NCBI GenBank assembly: GCA_017546745.1
Contig: JAFYRZ010000134.1
Coordinates: 1 to 5,296 of the forward strand
Direction: 5' to 3'
DNA length: 5,296 bases
From: Clostridia bacterium
GTDB taxonomy: Bacteria; Bacillota_A; Clostridia; Oscillospirales; CAG-272
The translations under genes were made by a program, and so were the position numbers. The notes below the pieces were generated by a model. The model searched no databases. It was not told the origin of the DNA and saw nothing but the letters and a program-made list of their open reading frames with translations. Positions 1-5,296 of the stretch are shown piece by piece. The stretch's first letter is position 1. Each line of letters opens with the position of its first letter.

Positions 1-175
1 ACATCTTCTCGATAATAGCCTTAGGCGCCTTTCCGCGTCTGAAGCCGGGAACGTTGATGTCCTTTACGTTCTTCTTGTATGCCTGAATTTCAGCTTTCTC
101 AAAAGCTTCCTTGCTGACCGAAAACTCCATTACGTAGCCGGACTTCTCGGTAAGTTCCTTTTTAATAAGGCTCAT
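1..175 (-). CDS. tig: Trigger factor, N-terminal part (partial)
   Basis: This is the first 58 codons of trigger factor, the ribosome-associated chaperone and peptidyl-prolyl isomerase that meets nascent chains at the exit tunnel. The start is the ATG at 173-175, preceded by a GGAGG site (183-187) at 7 nt spacing. The translation opens MSLIKKELTEKSGYVMEFSV, and the ribosome-docking signature GFRRGKAPK follows at residues 45-53; it matches the family motif (GFRxGKxP) that contacts ribosomal protein L23. The PPIase and C-terminal domains lie off the left edge. The gene has its own promoter (230-258), so it need not be co-transcribed with the phosphoesterase gene upstream. The family call is secure despite the short fragment, because the signature and its distance from the start both fit. 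Confidence 0.95.
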   Translation of the reverse strand, partial: MSLIKKELTEKSGYVMEFSVSKEAFEKAEIQAYKKNVKDINVPGFRRGKAPKAIIEKM

Positions 176-229
176 TGTTTTTCCTCCGGGAAATTATATA
201 TATTTTTTATTTTAAATTTTAACCAATTA

Positions 230-258
230 ATTTTACACTAAATAAAACGATTTGTCAA
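230..258 (-). promoter_or_regulatory. Sigma-A promoter for tig
   Basis: Read on the minus strand, a perfect -35 box TTGACA (253-258) is followed after 17 nt by TAAAAT (230-235), one mismatch from the consensus -10. The DNA upstream of the -35 is almost pure A/T and could act as an UP element. A start site near 223 is expected, giving a 5' leader of roughly 45-50 nt that is A/T-rich and ends in the GGAGG site of tig. I see no riboswitch, CIRCE-type operator or attenuator hairpin in the leader. The promoter is inferred from sequence only. Confidence 0.85.
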
Positions 259-290
259 GATAAAACTTAAATTTAAAGGAAATATTTTAC

Positions 291-1013
291 TTATTTTACG
301 ATTTTTGGTATAAAACCGATGTAATCCGCAGAAATAATGTGGAAATTAAGTCCGCGATAGCTCGTCACGGGCGGTATCGTGTAATTTCCGTGGATATGAC
401 CGTAATAAACGTCACGTACTCCGTACTCGATAAGAAGGTCGCAAAGACCCTCGGACTCCTTTTCATTATAATACGGCGGAAAGTGCATAAACGCTACGAT
501 CGGCTTATCGGTGTCACCCTTTAGCTTCACTGCTGCGTCAAGACTGGTCTTTAGCCTCAGCCTCTCGCGTGCGATAAGCTTTTCAAAATCCGCATTATCC
601 GGCGCATTCTTCGCATCCTCCTCAAGGTACCAGCCGCGCGTTCCCGCGACGATCACCTCACCCACGTCGTGCGCGTTGTTAAAGAGGAATTTTATACTGC
701 TAATTCCGACCTTCTCGAAAAAGATCTCGTGCTTTCTCATCGTTGCCCACCAAAAATCGTGGTTTCCCTTGCCGAGTATCTTCGTGCCGGGCAGGGAATC
801 GAGAAGCTTAAGGTCGCTCTCCGCCTCCTCGAGCGACAAAGCCCAGGAAACGTCACCGGGAATGATGACCGTGTCGGCATCGGTGACGAGATGTCTCCAG
901 TTGCCTTCGATCCTCGTCATATATCCGTCCCATCTTTTGCCAAAGACTTCCATGGATTTATTTGTTTTTTCGTAGGTAGACAGATGTAGATCCGCTATTG
1001 TATAAACCGACAT
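291..1013 (-). CDS. Calcineurin-like metallophosphoesterase
   Basis: This is a 240-residue predicted phosphohydrolase of the calcineurin-like superfamily, resembling the bacterial group annotated as predicted phosphohydrolase (COG1768). The dinuclear metal-site motifs appear in order: DLH (Asp8, His10), GDVSW (Asp54), GNHD (83-86), a lone His177 in MHFPP, and GHIHG (205-209, His206 and His208). No signal peptide or membrane segment is seen, so it should be cytoplasmic. The substrate cannot be read from sequence; phosphodiester or phosphomonoester hydrolysis with Mn, Fe or similar metals is the family expectation. The start at 1011-1013 is fixed by a very strong GGGAGGTG site at 1021-1028. The length is that of a complete single-domain enzyme. 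It lies upstream of tig but is separated from it by a 115-nt gap that carries the tig promoter. Confidence 0.9.
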   Translation of the reverse strand: MSVYTIADLHLSTYEKTNKSMEVFGKRWDGYMTRIEGNWRHLVTDADTVIIPGDVSWALSLEEAESDLKLLDSLPGTKILGKGNHDFWWATMRKHEIFFEKVGISSIKFLFNNAHDVGEVIVAGTRGWYLEEDAKNAPDNADFEKLIARERLRLKTSLDAAVKLKGDTDKPIVAFMHFPPYYNEKESEGLCDLLIEYGVRDVYYGHIHGNYTIPPVTSYRGLNFHIISADYIGFIPKIVK

Positions 1014-1116
1014 TTTTTATCACCTCCCGAATAAAATTTTCGCAGTCGGGAAAAATACACTTGCGAGAGCTGCAAAGCGCATATCTCGTAAATTCTTTCC
1101 CGAAAGGAATGGAAAA
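1014..1116. other. Divergent intergenic region between phosphoesterase and DUF1540 genes
   Basis: These 103 nt must hold the 5' signals of two divergent genes. The phosphoesterase site is at 1021-1028, and the DUF1540 gene has AAAGG at 1103-1107, 9 nt before its ATG. I searched both strands for -35/-10 pairs and found none convincing; the best minus- and plus-strand candidates have wrong spacing or few matching bases. A small imperfect inverted repeat (1092-1098 pairing with 1103-1110, G1106 bulged) covers the DUF1540 ribosome binding site and could weakly mask it. Confidence 0.5.
1021..1028 (-). promoter_or_regulatory. Strong ribosome binding site of the phosphoesterase gene
   Basis: The minus strand reads GGGAGGTG followed by a 7-nt A/T spacer and ATG (1011-1013). 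This is a near-perfect anti-SD match and settles the start: longer readings upstream lie in a different frame. It predicts high translation initiation. Confidence 0.85.
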
Positions 1117-1314
1117 ATGGATAAGTGTAAACAGAAAAACGAAACCACCTGCGATTCGAGTAAGCTCGTTAAGGGAATCGTATGTGACGTAAAGAACTGC
1201 GCGTACCACAAGAACGAGTCGAGCTGCTACGCGGGCTGCGTATCGGTCGGACCCTGTGATGCGAGCTGCTCTGCAAACACCGTTTGCGCAACCTTTAAGC
1301 CTCGCGAGATCTAA
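1117..1314 (+). CDS. Small Cys-rich DUF1540 protein
   Basis: This 65-residue protein is the only plus-strand gene in the window. Residues 23-60 fit the DUF1540 pattern: C23-x4-C28 followed by a Tyr-His, C37-Y-A near a V-S-V strand, and a closing C57-A-T-F. The domain's function is unknown; its spaced cysteines suggest metal binding. Here there are nine cysteines: the four canonical ones plus C4, C12, C41, C47 and C51, so extra metal ligands or disulfides are possible. The protein is hydrophilic with no signal peptide. The start ATG at 1117 follows AAAGG (1103-1107) at 9 nt spacing; an ATG at 1109 is out of frame. The cysteine pattern, which random antisense ORFs would not keep, shows the gene is real. 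Its TAA (1312-1314) overlaps the stop of the convergent thrC. Confidence 0.85.
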   Translation: MDKCKQKNETTCDSSKLVKGIVCDVKNCAYHKNESSCYAGCVSVGPCDASCSANTVCATFKPREI

Positions 1315-2804
1315 TTTTTCGTCTCAAGAGCAAAGCGCACGACACTTTCTTTCATCTCGCGCTTGTCTATCACGTCCGTATGAAGGACTCTGCGGTCCTT
1401 TATGTCCGCGATAGGCGAGGGGATAGAAACACCCGTATAGCCTTGAAGCTCGAAAAGCGCCTCAAGATCGCCCGAGGGCTCGTTGCCGCTTACCGCACGG
1501 TAGACGTCCTTTGCAAACTTATAGGGCGATGCGGTAGATACGGTAAGCATCCTTCTTTCTGTCTTATAGTCCTCCATAAAGCGCTCTGCCGCACTTACGG
1601 CAACCGCGGTATGGGTGTCTATAAGACAGTTTGTATTTTTATAGGTATCGCGTACGGTTTTTGCGGTAAGGTCCTCGTCGGTATAGTAGCCGACAAAGCT
1701 CTCGTTGACCGCGGCAAGCTCTTCCGCAGAAAGCTCGTATCTTCCGGAGGCGTTAAGGCTTCTCATATATTTTGCCGTTACCTCACTGCCAAAAAGAGTA
1801 TATAAAAGTCTTTCAAGGTTAGAGGAGATAAGGATATCCATAGACGGCGAGGTCGTTGCAAAAAAGCTTCTGTTTTTGTCGTAGACACCGGTTGATAAAA
1901 ACTCGGTAAGAACGTTGTTTTTGTTAGACGCGCAAACGAGCTTTCCTATGGGAAGCCCCATTTTTTTTGCTATAAATCCAGCGAAAATATTGCCGAAGTT
2001 TCCGGTAGGAACAGAAACGTCTATCTCCTCGCCCATCTTCACGTAGCCGTCCCTTACCATATCGCAATACGCGGATACGTAGTATACTATCTGCGGAACG
2101 AGCCTGCCCCAGTTTATCGAGTTCGCGCTCGAGAGGAAAACACCGCCCTCGCTAAGCTTATCTGCAAGCGCGCGGTCGGCGAATATCGCCTTAACACCGC
2201 TTTGCGCATCGTCAAAATTGCCGACGATACCCTCGACCGAAACGTTGCCTCCCTCGGTCGTTTGCATCTGGAGCTTCTGCACGCGGCTAACTCCGTCTAT
2301 CGGGTAAAATACCTTTATTTTTGTTCCGGGGACGTCGCGATATCCCTCGAGTGCCGCCTTCCCGGTGTCACCCGACGTTGCAACGAGAATAAGCGCCTCG
2401 CGCTCCTCTGTGCATTTTTTAAGCGCTCTTACGAAAAGCCTCGGCATTATCTGGAGCGCCATATCCTTAAAGGCGCAGGTTGGGCCGTGCCAAAGCTCGA
2501 GCATATAGTGGCCGTCCCTTATCTTGGTTACGGGAGCCGCACCGCCCGGGAATTTCTTTGCGGAATATGCCGCGCTTGCATCGGCAAGAAGCTCGTCGTA
2601 GGTGTAATCTGTTAAGAATTTTGAGAGGATCTTAGCCGCGCGCACCTCGTAGGGAAGTGCAATAAGCTCGTGAAGCTCCTCCTTCGTTATAGTCGGGAAT
2701 TCCTCGGGCATAAAAAGACCGCCGTCGGATGCAAGTCCGGTTTTTATTGCGTATGCGGCGCTGACACCGTTTTTCTCTTGGCCGCGAGTGCTTGTGAATT
2801 TCAT
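1311..2804 (-). CDS. thrC: Threonine synthase
   Basis: ThrC converts O-phospho-L-homoserine to L-threonine and phosphate, the last step of threonine synthesis, using pyridoxal phosphate in the cytoplasm. The 497-residue protein is full length for the long bacterial/fungal-type enzyme. It starts with the typical MKFTSTRG opening and an N-terminal domain reaching to about residue 90. The PLP-binding lysine is K113 in HGPTCAFKDMALQ. The phosphate-binding region SGDTGKAAL is at 144-152, PTGNFGN at 266-272, and SPSMDILISSN at 319-329. Its ATG overlaps the yraN stop as ATGA, and an AGGAG site (2814-2818) lies within the end of yraN. It is the last gene of the operon. I see no threonine leader peptide or T-box before it, so any amino-acid control would have to act upstream of the window. 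The TAG stop overlaps the convergent DUF1540 gene. Confidence 0.97.
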   Translation of the reverse strand: MKFTSTRGQEKNGVSAAYAIKTGLASDGGLFMPEEFPTITKEELHELIALPYEVRAAKILSKFLTDYTYDELLADASAAYSAKKFPGGAAPVTKIRDGHYMLELWHGPTCAFKDMALQIMPRLFVRALKKCTEEREALILVATSGDTGKAALEGYRDVPGTKIKVFYPIDGVSRVQKLQMQTTEGGNVSVEGIVGNFDDAQSGVKAIFADRALADKLSEGGVFLSSANSINWGRLVPQIVYYVSAYCDMVRDGYVKMGEEIDVSVPTGNFGNIFAGFIAKKMGLPIGKLVCASNKNNVLTEFLSTGVYDKNRSFFATTSPSMDILISSNLERLLYTLFGSEVTAKYMRSLNASGRYELSAEELAAVNESFVGYYTDEDLTAKTVRDTYKNTNCLIDTHTAVAVSAAERFMEDYKTERRMLTVSTASPYKFAKDVYRAVSGNEPSGDLEALFELQGYTGVSIPSPIADIKDRRVLHTDVIDKREMKESVVRFALETKN

Positions 2805-3229
2805 TTTCGTTTTCTCCTGGTTTTTGCCGTGTCCCTCGTGTAGGCGGCGATCAAATGCTCGATACGGTCTACCTTACCGCCCTTAAGATACACCTCGATA
2901 ACGTCAAATCTCGCTCTGTATCTTTCGTCGGCATAGCGCATCATACCGTACCTTATGCCTGCCGCCTTAATGATGCCTGCCATCTTTTCCTTGGTTACGG
3001 CAACTCTTGGCGGCGGATCGAATTCCGAGAGGGTCTCGGTCGATCTGGTCTTTACCTCCACGAAGACTATTTCAAAGCCGCGCTTAGCGATTATATCGAT
3101 CTCGTGCGTATCAAATACCGCGTTTCTCTTTAAGATCCTGTATCCGCGGAAGAATAGATACCTTGCCGCGGCTCTCTCGCCTATATTGCCTATATTTCGC
3201 TCTCGCGTCTTTACCTTTAATATCTTCAT
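2801..3229 (-). CDS. yraN: YraN/UPF0102 family nuclease-like protein
   Basis: This 142-residue protein belongs to the UPF0102 (YraN) family, which has a restriction-endonuclease-like (PD-(D/E)xK) fold. Its cellular role is not settled; a DNA-processing function is inferred from the fold. Visible motifs are an N-terminal helix with G-x-x-GER-A-A-x-x-YL (residues 14-25), the EID strand (43-45) and VEVKTR (57-62), which together supply the expected acidic and Lys catalytic residues E43, D45, E58 and K60. The residue before EID is His42 where the family usually has Gly. The C-terminus is a short, very basic tail (TRRKRK). The start overlaps the rnhB stop by one base (TAATG). No Shine-Dalgarno sequence precedes the ATG, which points to termination-reinitiation. 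The neighbour rnhB is its usual partner. Confidence 0.9.
   Translation of the reverse strand: MKILKVKTRERNIGNIGERAAARYLFFRGYRILKRNAVFDTHEIDIIAKRGFEIVFVEVKTRSTETLSEFDPPPRVAVTKEKMAGIIKAAGIRYGMMRYADERYRARFDVIEVYLKGGKVDRIEHLIAAYTRDTAKTRRKRK
2814..2818 (-). promoter_or_regulatory. Ribosome binding site of thrC inside yraN
   Basis: AGGAG on the minus strand sits 9 nt before the thrC ATG, within the last codons of yraN. Together with the ATGA stop-start overlap it indicates translational coupling while still allowing independent initiation. Confidence 0.8.
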
Positions 3230-3828
3230 TATTTGTCAAGAAACTTTAAAAAGCTTTTTCTATATATGGGTGAGGGGCCGTGGAGCCTTACCGCATCCAT
3301 ATGATCCTTTGTGGGATAGCCCTTATGCTTCGCGATCCCATACTCGGGATACTCGCGGTCAAGCTCGATACACCCTCTGTCCCTCGTAACCTTTGCCAGC
3401 ACGGATGCCGCCGCGATAGAGTAGGAGAGCGCGTCGCCCTTTATAACGGGCTCTGCGGGAATATCAAATCCGCGCGCGTGATTTCCGTCGATAAGTGCAA
3501 AATCTGCCTTTATCTCCATAGCCTCGATAGCTCTCTTCATAGCAAGCATAGAGGCGTTTAGTATGTTTATCTCGTCGATCTCGGCAGGGGTTGCCTCGGC
3601 TATACCGTACGCAAGCGCACGGCTTGTGATCTCGTCAAAAAGCTTCTCGCGCTTTTTCTCGGTAAGCTTTTTCGAGTCGTTAAGCCCCTCGATTATCTCC
3701 CCCTCGGGAAGAATGACCGCCGCCGCAACGACAGGACCGCAAAGCGGGCCTCTTCCTGCCTCGTCGCAACCGCAGATAAATTTATATCCGAGCGCCCTTT
3801 TTTCGTTTTCAAAACCAAAGCTCGGCAT
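3229..3828 (-). CDS. rnhB: Ribonuclease HII
   Basis: RNase HII cleaves the RNA strand of RNA-DNA hybrids and nicks at single ribonucleotides built into DNA. The 199-residue protein is of normal length. The catalytic DEAGRGP motif is at 22-28 (Asp22, Glu23). The other metal-binding acids are Asp114 in LIDG and Asp132 in KGDALSYSIAAAS. The family signature SIAAASVLAKVTRD is at 137-150, followed by HKGYPTKDH (168-176) and HGPSPIYRKSF (183-193) for hybrid binding. The ATG at 3826-3828 lies 2 nt after the rbgA stop and has a GGGAGG site (3834-3839). The gene ends in TAA sharing one base with the yraN start. It is the third gene of the operon, in the order commonly seen in Bacillota (lepB-rbgA-rnhB-yraN). 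Confidence 0.97.
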   Translation of the reverse strand: MPSFGFENEKRALGYKFICGCDEAGRGPLCGPVVAAAVILPEGEIIEGLNDSKKLTEKKREKLFDEITSRALAYGIAEATPAEIDEINILNASMLAMKRAIEAMEIKADFALIDGNHARGFDIPAEPVIKGDALSYSIAAASVLAKVTRDRGCIELDREYPEYGIAKHKGYPTKDHMDAVRLHGPSPIYRKSFLKFLDK

Positions 3829-3830
3829 AA

Positions 3831-4706
3831 TTACCTCCCAAGATCGCTCGGTAATTCGAGCGTTATTCTGCCTATTTTAGCCGAGCGGAATTCCTCAAGA
3901 AGCATATTCGCGCACCTCTCGTGGTTGATCTCTCCGCCCGAGATAAGCATACCGCGCTTTCTTCCTACAAGCTCGAAAAGGTCGTAGATATCAAGCTCGT
4001 CTGCCTCGTCCTCGGTGAGCTTATAGCGTGAGTAGAACGCACCCTTTGCGCGGTCTCTGAGCCTGCCGCAAAGCAGCATAGCGATCTCCTCGGTATCAAG
4101 TATCTGGTCGCGGATAGCGCCCGTCATAGCGAGGTTTTCGCCAACTCTCGCATCCTCGAACCTCGGCCAAAGAACACCTGGCATATCAAGGAGCAAAAGT
4201 CCTATTTCGGTAGTTACCCACTGCTTGTCAACAGTAACACCCGGGCGGTTTTAAACCTTTGCTCGCTTCTCACCTGAGATCTTATTTATAAGCGAGGATT
4301 TTCCAACGTTGGGAATACCTACGATCATCGCCTTAAGTGCGCGGGAGGACATACCCTTGTCGGCGTATCTCTTTACCTTTTCAGAAAGCACCTCGCGCAC
4401 CGCGTTTGCAAGCGCGTCAAGACCCGCACCGCTCTGCGAGTCGATAAGAAGGACCCTTTGTCCACGGCTCTCGTAGTATCTCACCCATGCCGCCGTCGCA
4501 TCCGGGGAGGCAAGAGTCGTCTTGGTAAGAACGGTTATTCTCGGCTTTTCGCCTACTATTGAATCTATATCCGGGTTCTTTGAGCTGTAAGGGATTCTTG
4601 CATCAAGAAGCTCGATTACGATATCGACAAGAGAAAGACATTCCTTCATCATTCTCTTGGTTTTCGCCATATGTCCCGGGAACCATTGTATCGGATTTTT
4701 TGCCAT
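3831..4706 (-). pseudogene. rbgA: Ribosome biogenesis GTPase RbgA (YlqF), interrupted by in-frame TAA
   Basis: RbgA is a circularly permuted GTPase needed for late 50S assembly and is essential in Bacillus subtilis. The reading frame spans 291 codons before the true stop, close to the family length of about 280-290. It opens with the conserved WFPGHMAKTKR (residues 8-18) and LLDARIPYSS (33-42). The G4 position reads TKTT (61-64) instead of NKxD, G1 is GIPNVGKSS (130-138), G2 is NRPGVT (153-158), G3 is DMPG (174-177), and the C-terminal domain contains GENLAMTGAIRD and KRGMLISGG. Codon 152 (4251-4253) is TAA, exactly where the family has one residue between AKV and NRPGVT. Frame and spacing are kept on both sides, so it is one substitution-type lesion, not a frameshift. 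It could be a real nonsense mutation, a sequencing error or a strain variant; readthrough is less likely. The start follows AGGAG (4713-4717). I call it a pseudogene as sequenced, with intact rbgA as the alternative if the base is wrong. Confidence 0.8.
3834..3839 (-). promoter_or_regulatory. rnhB ribosome binding site formed by the last codons of rbgA
   Basis: The final two sense codons of the rbgA frame (Gly-Arg, GGG AGG) are themselves the Shine-Dalgarno sequence of rnhB, with the rbgA TAA lying between it and the rnhB ATG (5 nt spacing). Ribosomes finishing rbgA would be placed at the rnhB start, so early termination in rbgA could lower rnhB output. Confidence 0.8.
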
Positions 4707-4712
4707 TTTTAT

Positions 4713-4717
4713 CTCCT
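4713..4717 (-). promoter_or_regulatory. Ribosome binding site of rbgA
   Basis: AGGAG on the minus strand lies 6 nt before the ATG at 4704-4706, within the 16-nt gap after the lepB stop. It supports the chosen start, which is followed by the conserved N-terminus of the family. Confidence 0.8.
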
Positions 4718-4722
4718 AATTG

Positions 4723-5296
4723 TCAGTCAACCGCCCCGAACTTATCAAAGGGGTAAAATCTTAAAACCACGCGACCGATGATCGCGTCCTCGGGAATCGT
4801 GCCAAACATACGCGAGTCAGACGACTCGTTTCTGTGGTCACCCATTACGAAAAGCTCGCCCTCGGGTACAACAAGCACGATGCTTGCGTCGTTCTGGTAT
4901 CCGTCTACGTAAACGTAGTCCTCCTCAAGAAGCTCACCGTTTAGGTAGACCTTTTTTCCGGAAATCCGTATCTCGTCACCGCCAACACCGATTATTCTCT
5001 TGATAAGCGGCTTCTTAAAGCCGGTGGAGTGATCCTCGAAAACAACGATATCTCCGCGGCTCGGGGAATAAAACAGATCGCTTATTATAAGATGCTCTCC
5101 GTTGTGAAGCGTTCCGAGCATGCTGTCTCCGTCAACCACGGAATGCCTGAAGAAGAAGGACAAAAGAAGCACGACTACGGCAAGTGTAAAGACGAAAAGC
5201 TCAAGAAAATCGAAGATATTTCCTATAAGCTTTTTCCCCTTAGGCTCGCCTGCCTGCGCTTTTATGTCAAAAATAGATAACTGCTCCGAGGAATCC
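4723..5296 (-). CDS. lepB: Signal peptidase I (N-terminus beyond window)
   Basis: This type I signal peptidase (family S26) is a membrane serine protease that cuts signal peptides from exported proteins. The frame is open to the right edge (first complete codon 5293-5295) with 190 visible residues. These include a cytoplasmic lead of about 30 residues, a hydrophobic segment at about 31-49 (FLELFVFTLAVVVLLLSFF) and the extracytoplasmic catalytic domain. The nucleophile is Ser58 in VDGDSM, the general base is Lys99 in LIKRIIGVGGD, and GDHRNESSDSR at 152-162 is the conserved structural box. After GDSM the protein reads LGTL where many homologues have a Pro before TL. The GTG at 5170-5172 falls inside the membrane helix and is not the start; no ATG occurs upstream in frame, so the start is off the edge. 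It is the first visible gene of the operon; rplS is the usual upstream neighbour in Bacillota but is not in the window. Confidence 0.96.
   Translation of the reverse strand, partial: DSSEQLSIFDIKAQAGEPKGKKLIGNIFDFLELFVFTLAVVVLLLSFFFRHSVVDGDSMLGTLHNGEHLIISDLFYSPSRGDIVVFEDHSTGFKKPLIKRIIGVGGDEIRISGKKVYLNGELLEEDYVYVDGYQNDASIVLVVPEGELFVMGDHRNESSDSRMFGTIPEDAIIGRVVLRFYPFDKFGAVD

Noticed and set aside
511..975. Long plus-strand open frame (154 codons) opposite the metallophosphoesterase gene
   Set aside because: It is antisense to a gene with complete catalytic motifs and a strong binding site, its translation is low-complexity Ser/Leu-rich without a known motif, and no convincing binding site precedes it.
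1273..1287. Hairpin GCAAAC-ACC-GTTTGC as a terminator for the convergent genes
   Set aside because: The stem is perfect but short, lies inside DUF1540 coding sequence, and neither strand has a T-tract directly after it.
1303..1361. Inverted repeat CGCGAGAT / ATCTCGCG flanking the convergent stops
   Set aside because: The 8-bp arms are 43 nt apart and each encodes Arg-Glu with the same codons in its own gene (CGC GAG AT), so chance codon sharing explains it.
3207..3240. TTGACA on the minus strand at the end of rnhB as an internal promoter for yraN-thrC
   Set aside because: No acceptable -10 box lies 16-18 nt downstream, and the match falls in coding sequence.
2955..3389. Plus-strand open frame (144 codons) across yraN and the end of rnhB
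   Set aside because: It is antisense to two well-supported genes and spans their junction; no family features are visible.
4194..4196. TTG as the start of a separate gene covering the C-terminal half of rbgA
   Set aside because: Family-like sequence (NRPGVT) extends upstream of it in the same frame up to the TAA, and no good binding site is present; it is the remainder of the interrupted rbgA.
4251..4253. TAA decoded as an amino acid (genetic code reassignment)
   Set aside because: TAA ends four genes at the expected family C-termini in this window, so reassignment is not credible from this sequence.
5170..5172. GTG as the start of signal peptidase I
   Set aside because: It lies in the middle of the hydrophobic membrane helix, and the frame continues upstream to the window edge with sensible cytoplasmic sequence; no binding site precedes it.

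Overview
The window looks like core chromosome of a low-to-mid GC Bacillota, most likely an uncultured Clostridia (Oscillospiraceae- or Christensenellales-like; the rank below class is a guess). The reasons are the gene order lepB-rbgA-rnhB-yraN, strong GGAGG-type ribosome binding sites, a Cys-rich DUF1540 protein of a kind common in Clostridia, and a very AT-rich promoter region next to coding DNA of roughly balanced base composition. All three stop codons serve as ordinary gene ends here (TAA four times, TGA twice, TAG once), so the standard bacterial code applies.

Layout, from the right end in the direction of transcription (minus strand): signal peptidase I (lepB, N-terminus beyond the window), the ribosome-assembly GTPase gene rbgA (interrupted by an in-frame TAA), ribonuclease HII (rnhB), a YraN/UPF0102 nuclease-like protein, and threonine synthase (thrC). 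These five are packed with gaps of 16 and 2 nt and overlaps of 1 and 4 nt, so they almost certainly form one translationally coupled operon. Facing them is a small plus-strand gene for a Cys-rich DUF1540 protein, whose stop codon overlaps the thrC stop in the four bases at 1311-1314. Divergent from that gene lies a calcineurin-like metallophosphoesterase gene on the minus strand. A 115-nt AT-rich gap with a near-consensus sigma-A promoter follows, and then the start of trigger factor (tig), which runs off the left edge.

Functionally the operon is housekeeping: protein export processing, 50S maturation, removal of RNA from RNA-DNA hybrids, a putative nuclease, and the last step of threonine synthesis. 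I see no mobile element, CRISPR array, RNA gene or defence system, and no sign of a new multi-gene system. The point most worth checking is rbgA. It has a TAA codon exactly in the switch I/G2 loop, with perfect family-like sequence continuing in frame on both sides, and an unusual G4 guanine-specificity motif (TKTT instead of NKxD). No stretch over 300 bases lacks a gene.
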